From positions 1-33,487 of the forward strand of contig DASQFD010000043.1 of NCBI GenBank assembly GCA_035633255.1: 33,487 bases of DNA. Direction: 5' to 3'. Both the position numbers and the translations under genes were made by a program. Below the pieces are notes generated by a model that was not told the DNA's origin, made no database searches, and saw nothing but the letters and a program-made list of their open reading frames with translations. This DNA is from DASQFD01 sp035633255 (lineage in GTDB: Bacteria; Actinomycetota; Actinomycetes; Actinomycetales; Dermatophilaceae). Below are positions 31,800-33,487 of the stretch, one piece after another (within the stretch, counting starts at the first letter, position 1; each line of letters starts with the position of its first letter).

Positions 31800-32178
31800 C
31801 GGACTCGGCGAGCCAGACGGCATACCGGTCGCTGGCGGCGACCACGGGCACGGCCAACACCTCGGGGACGTCGTAGGGGTGCTCGCGCTCGGCCAGCGCC
31901 ATGAGCGCGGGTGCGGCGGCGGCGCTCGTCTTGGCGAGGAGCAGCACCTCGTCGGCCGTCTCGACGGCGCCCTCCCAGCGGTAGGTGGAGGTGAGGCCGG
32001 GCAGCACCTGGACGCACGCGGCGAGCCGGGCCTCGACGAGGAGCCGGGCGAGGCGGTCGGCGGTGTCGCGGTCGGGCGCCGAGACGCGCACTTCGACGAT
32101 CCCGACCGGCGACACCGGGCCGGGTGGTGGAGCGGGCGGCGGGGCGGGCGGCGGGGCGGGCGGCGGCTTCTCTGCCAC
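31783..32178 (-). CDS. cutA: Divalent-cation tolerance protein CutA
   Basis: 131 residues. The CutA1 domain (about 25-128) has IVEVRVSAPDRDTADRLARLLVEARLAACV, shortened here to its landmark AACVQVLPGLTSTYRWEG, then ADEVLLLAKT and EHPYDVPEVLAVPV. Trimeric CutA proteins bind divalent metals; the physiological role is unclear. A Pro-rich extension KPPPAPPPAPPPAPPPG precedes the domain, encoded by three 12-bp repeats at 32132-32167. The GTG start at 32178 lies 2 nt after the dcd stop, so it is read with dcd. Confidence 0.93.
   Translation of the reverse strand: MAEKPPPAPPPAPPPAPPPGPVSPVGIVEVRVSAPDRDTADRLARLLVEARLAACVQVLPGLTSTYRWEGAVETADEVLLLAKTSAAAAPALMALAEREHPYDVPEVLAVPVVAASDRYAVWLAESVSPPA
32132..32167 (-). 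repeat. Three 12-bp repeats encoding the Pro-rich start of CutA
   Basis: The unit GCGGGCGGCGGG (plus strand) occurs three times without a gap and encodes PAPP-type repeats in CutA. Confidence 0.8.
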
Positions 32179-32180
32179 GC

Positions 32181-32756
32181 TCAGACCTCGGTGCGGGAGA
32201 AGTTCTGGAAGGAGCGGCTGGCGGTGGGGCCGCGCTGCCCCTGGTAGTGGGAGCCGTAGGCCGCGGAGCCGTAAGGGTTCTCGGCCGGGGAGGAGAGCCG
32301 GAAGAAGGCGAGCTGGCCGATCTTCATGCCGGGCCAGAGGATGATGGGCAGGGTCGCGACGTTGGAGAGCTCGAGGGTGACGTGCCCGGAGAAGCCGGGG
32401 TCGACGAAGCCGGCGGTCGCGTGGGTGAGCAGCCCGAGCCGGCCCAGGCTGGACTTGCCCTCGACGCGGGCCGCGAGGTCGTCGGGCAGCGTGACCGTCT
32501 CGTAGGTGCTGCCCAGGACGAACTCGCCGGGGTGCAGCACGAAGCCCTCCGCCGGCTCGACCTCGAGGAGCCGGGTGAGGTCGGGCTGTTCCTTGGCGGG
32601 GTCGATCACGGGGTAGCGGTGGTTGTCGAAGAGTCGGACGTACCTGTCGAGGCGCACGTCGATGCTGCTCGGCTGGATCATGGCGGGATCCCAGGGGTCG
32701 AGGACGACCCGGCCCGCCTCGGTCTCGGCGCGGATGTCGCGGTCGCTCAGCAGCAC
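32181..32756 (-). CDS. dcd: dCTP deaminase
   Basis: 191 residues, the length of actinobacterial Dcd. It begins MLLSDRDI and has IQPSSIDVRL, the nucleotide-binding KSSLGRLGLLTH, then AGFVDPGFSGHVTLELSN and PGMKIGQLAFFRL. It deaminates dCTP towards dUMP/dTMP synthesis; actinobacterial members such as the mycobacterial enzyme are bifunctional dCTP deaminase/dUTPase, and the HATAGFVDPGF core fits that type. The GTG at 32756 has no Shine-Dalgarno but sits 6 nt after a TAGTCT box, so a leaderless transcript is likely. cutA follows on the same strand. Confidence 0.95.
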   Translation of the reverse strand: MLLSDRDIRAETEAGRVVLDPWDPAMIQPSSIDVRLDRYVRLFDNHRYPVIDPAKEQPDLTRLLEVEPAEGFVLHPGEFVLGSTYETVTLPDDLAARVEGKSSLGRLGLLTHATAGFVDPGFSGHVTLELSNVATLPIILWPGMKIGQLAFFRLSSPAENPYGSAAYGSHYQGQRGPTASRSFQNFSRTEV

Positions 32757-32762
32757 GAGCCG

Positions 32763-32768
32763 AGACTA
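32763..32768 (-). promoter_or_regulatory. Leaderless -10 box of dcd
   Basis: On the minus strand TAGTCT (32768-32763) is followed by 6 nt and then the GTG start at 32756. This is the standard TANNNT spacing of actinobacterial leaderless genes. Confidence 0.6.
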
Positions 32769-32825
32769 ACGGCCGCTGACCGGCGGGGGTCTCGCGGCGC
32801 CGGTCGAGGGGCCGCGCAGGTCGGT

Positions 32826-32831
32826 TAGACT
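32826..32831 (+). promoter_or_regulatory. -10 box of tRNA-Gly
   Basis: TAGACT preceded by T fits the -10 consensus and lies 47 nt before the mature tRNA, leaving a leader of about 40 nt. It is divergent to the dcd promoter about 60 bp away. Confidence 0.45.
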
Positions 32832-32878
32832 CCTGCCGCACCGCTGGTCGGGGGGTCCTCGTCCGCTCCACGCCTCGC

Positions 32879-32952
32879 GCCGATGTAGCTCAATGGTAGA
32901 GCGCCAGCTTCCCAAGCTGGACACGCGGGTTCGATTCCCGTCATCGGCTCCA
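32879..32952 (+). tRNA. tRNA-Gly(CCC)
   Basis: 71 nt plus encoded CCA. Acceptor GCCGATG (32879-32885) pairs with CATCGGC, followed by discriminator T and CCA. The anticodon loop TTCCCAA gives CCC, and the T arm GGTTCGATTCC is present. A tyrosine integrase lies on its 3' side, so its 3' end is the probable attachment site of the right-hand element. Confidence 0.96.
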
Positions 32953-33049
32953 GTCATCGCCGCAGGTCAGACGCCCTTTCGCTACTGCGGTAGCGCCCGA
33001 ACGCACATGCCCAGAACCGGCCGTGCCCACTACGTGCCCAAACCCGCCC
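32953..33049. other. Probable attachment-site junction of the right-hand element
   Basis: 97 bp between the CCA end of tRNA-Gly and the integrase stop. The base composition drops in GC compared with the backbone. The core of the att site should be the 3' part of the tRNA; its direct repeat would lie at the far end of the element, outside this window. Confidence 0.45.
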
Positions 33050-33487
33050 TTAGGGACTCCACCGTTCTTTGGTCTCAGCCGAGATCAAGGCGTCCAGTTG
33101 GTCTGCGATGTGGCGGTCTCGCGCCACGGTGCGGTGCTGGTAGATCAGCGCGGCACGCATGCTGCTGTGGCCCATGCGGCCCATCAGCTCCCGAGTGCTC
33201 GCCCCGGTCGTGGCGGCGAGGTGGTTTCCAGTGTGGCGGAGGTCGTGGAAGTGGAAGGTGGCAGGCACGCCGGCTTGCTCCTTCGCCCGTCGCCAGTGGT
33301 GCGTCCAGTGACCACGACGCGGAGAAGCGCCCTTCTCGCCCACGAAGACGCGTCCTTCGGGACCGGGCTCGGCGTAGTGCTCTAGGTGGTACGCGAGGTC
33401 GCCGACGAGGGACTGAGGCAGCGCGACCAGGCGGCGACCTGCCGCGCTCTTCGTCTCCTTGACGACGAGCTTGGCGTCCACCTCGGC
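33050..33487 (-). CDS. int: Tyrosine-type integrase, C-terminal part (runs off the window)
   Basis: The frame enters at the right edge (no start within the window; the GTG at 33481 is internal) and ends 98 bp from tRNA-Gly. The 145 visible residues hold the catalytic end: KETKSAAGRRLVALP, HFHDLRHTGNHLAATTGAS (His-x-x-Arg), MGRMGHSSMRAALIYQH (His and the nucleophile Tyr). It is a phage/ICE-type integrase. It differs from the left-hand integrase in this region, so the two elements are unrelated or only distantly related. Confidence 0.88.
   Translation of the reverse strand, partial: AEVDAKLVVKETKSAAGRRLVALPQSLVGDLAYHLEHYAEPGPEGRVFVGEKGASPRRGHWTHHWRRAKEQAGVPATFHFHDLRHTGNHLAATTGASTRELMGRMGHSSMRAALIYQHRTVARDRHIADQLDALISAETKERWSP

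Overview
The window is high-GC (roughly 70 percent or more by eye) actinobacterial chromosome. The gene set points to an actinomycete: GTP-type PEP carboxykinase, an actinobacterial Dcd, an NTF2-like/transpeptidase PBP, LCP ligase, tRNAs mostly without encoded CCA, and TANNNT -10 boxes next to GTG starts. The style would fit the Intrasporangiaceae/Dermatophilaceae/Ornithinimicrobiaceae group, but the family assignment is inference.

The two ends carry mobile DNA. At the left (1-1942) are the tail of a putative transposase, an excisionase-like HTH gene and a tyrosine integrase abutting the 3' end of tRNA-Arg(ACG). The integrase is frameshifted by a triplicated 7-bp unit. At the right (32953-33487) is the C-terminal part of a second tyrosine integrase, directed at the 3' end of tRNA-Gly(CCC). 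The roughly 31 kb between the two tRNAs reads as host backbone held between two tRNA-targeted integrations.

Backbone, left to right: pckG; a tandem hot-dog thioesterase; an OmpR/PhoP-like response regulator and its kinase, whose 3' end overlaps antisense tRNA-Ser(GCT); an LCP-family cell-wall ligase with a probable C-terminal frameshift, divergent from a class B PBP; a three-gene operon of a small membrane protein, an ABC ATPase and an ABC permease; a cold-shock gene with a long structured leader; tRNA-Ser(TGA); and a YtxH-like gene. Then comes the accessory island 14.9-21.4 kb: a frameshifted phosphotransferase-like gene diverges from an operon of intracellular subtilisin (S8), ECF-like sigma factor, small soluble regulator-like protein and TPR-CHAT protease. 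After it lie cysK-cysE, a membrane Fe-S oxidoreductase with a repetitive DPWD tail, a complete four-gene osmoprotectant (OpuC/ProU-type) ABC operon, a DHA2 MFS exporter, dcd and cutA.

The two observations I rate highest are the S8/sigma/accessory/TPR-CHAT operon, which looks like a two-protease signalling circuit ending in a sigma factor and has divergent promoters sharing the motif GTGTATCA, and a strongly over-represented octamer GGTATGCC. I count 17 exact copies on both strands between 9.7 and 31.8 kb. The copies inside genes often force the otherwise avoided codons TAT and ATA.

Three genes (integrase, LCP, phosphotransferase-like) carry frameshifts. Two of these are single-base losses in CCC/GGG runs and could be assembly errors. 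All functions are read from sequence motifs only; no database search was run.
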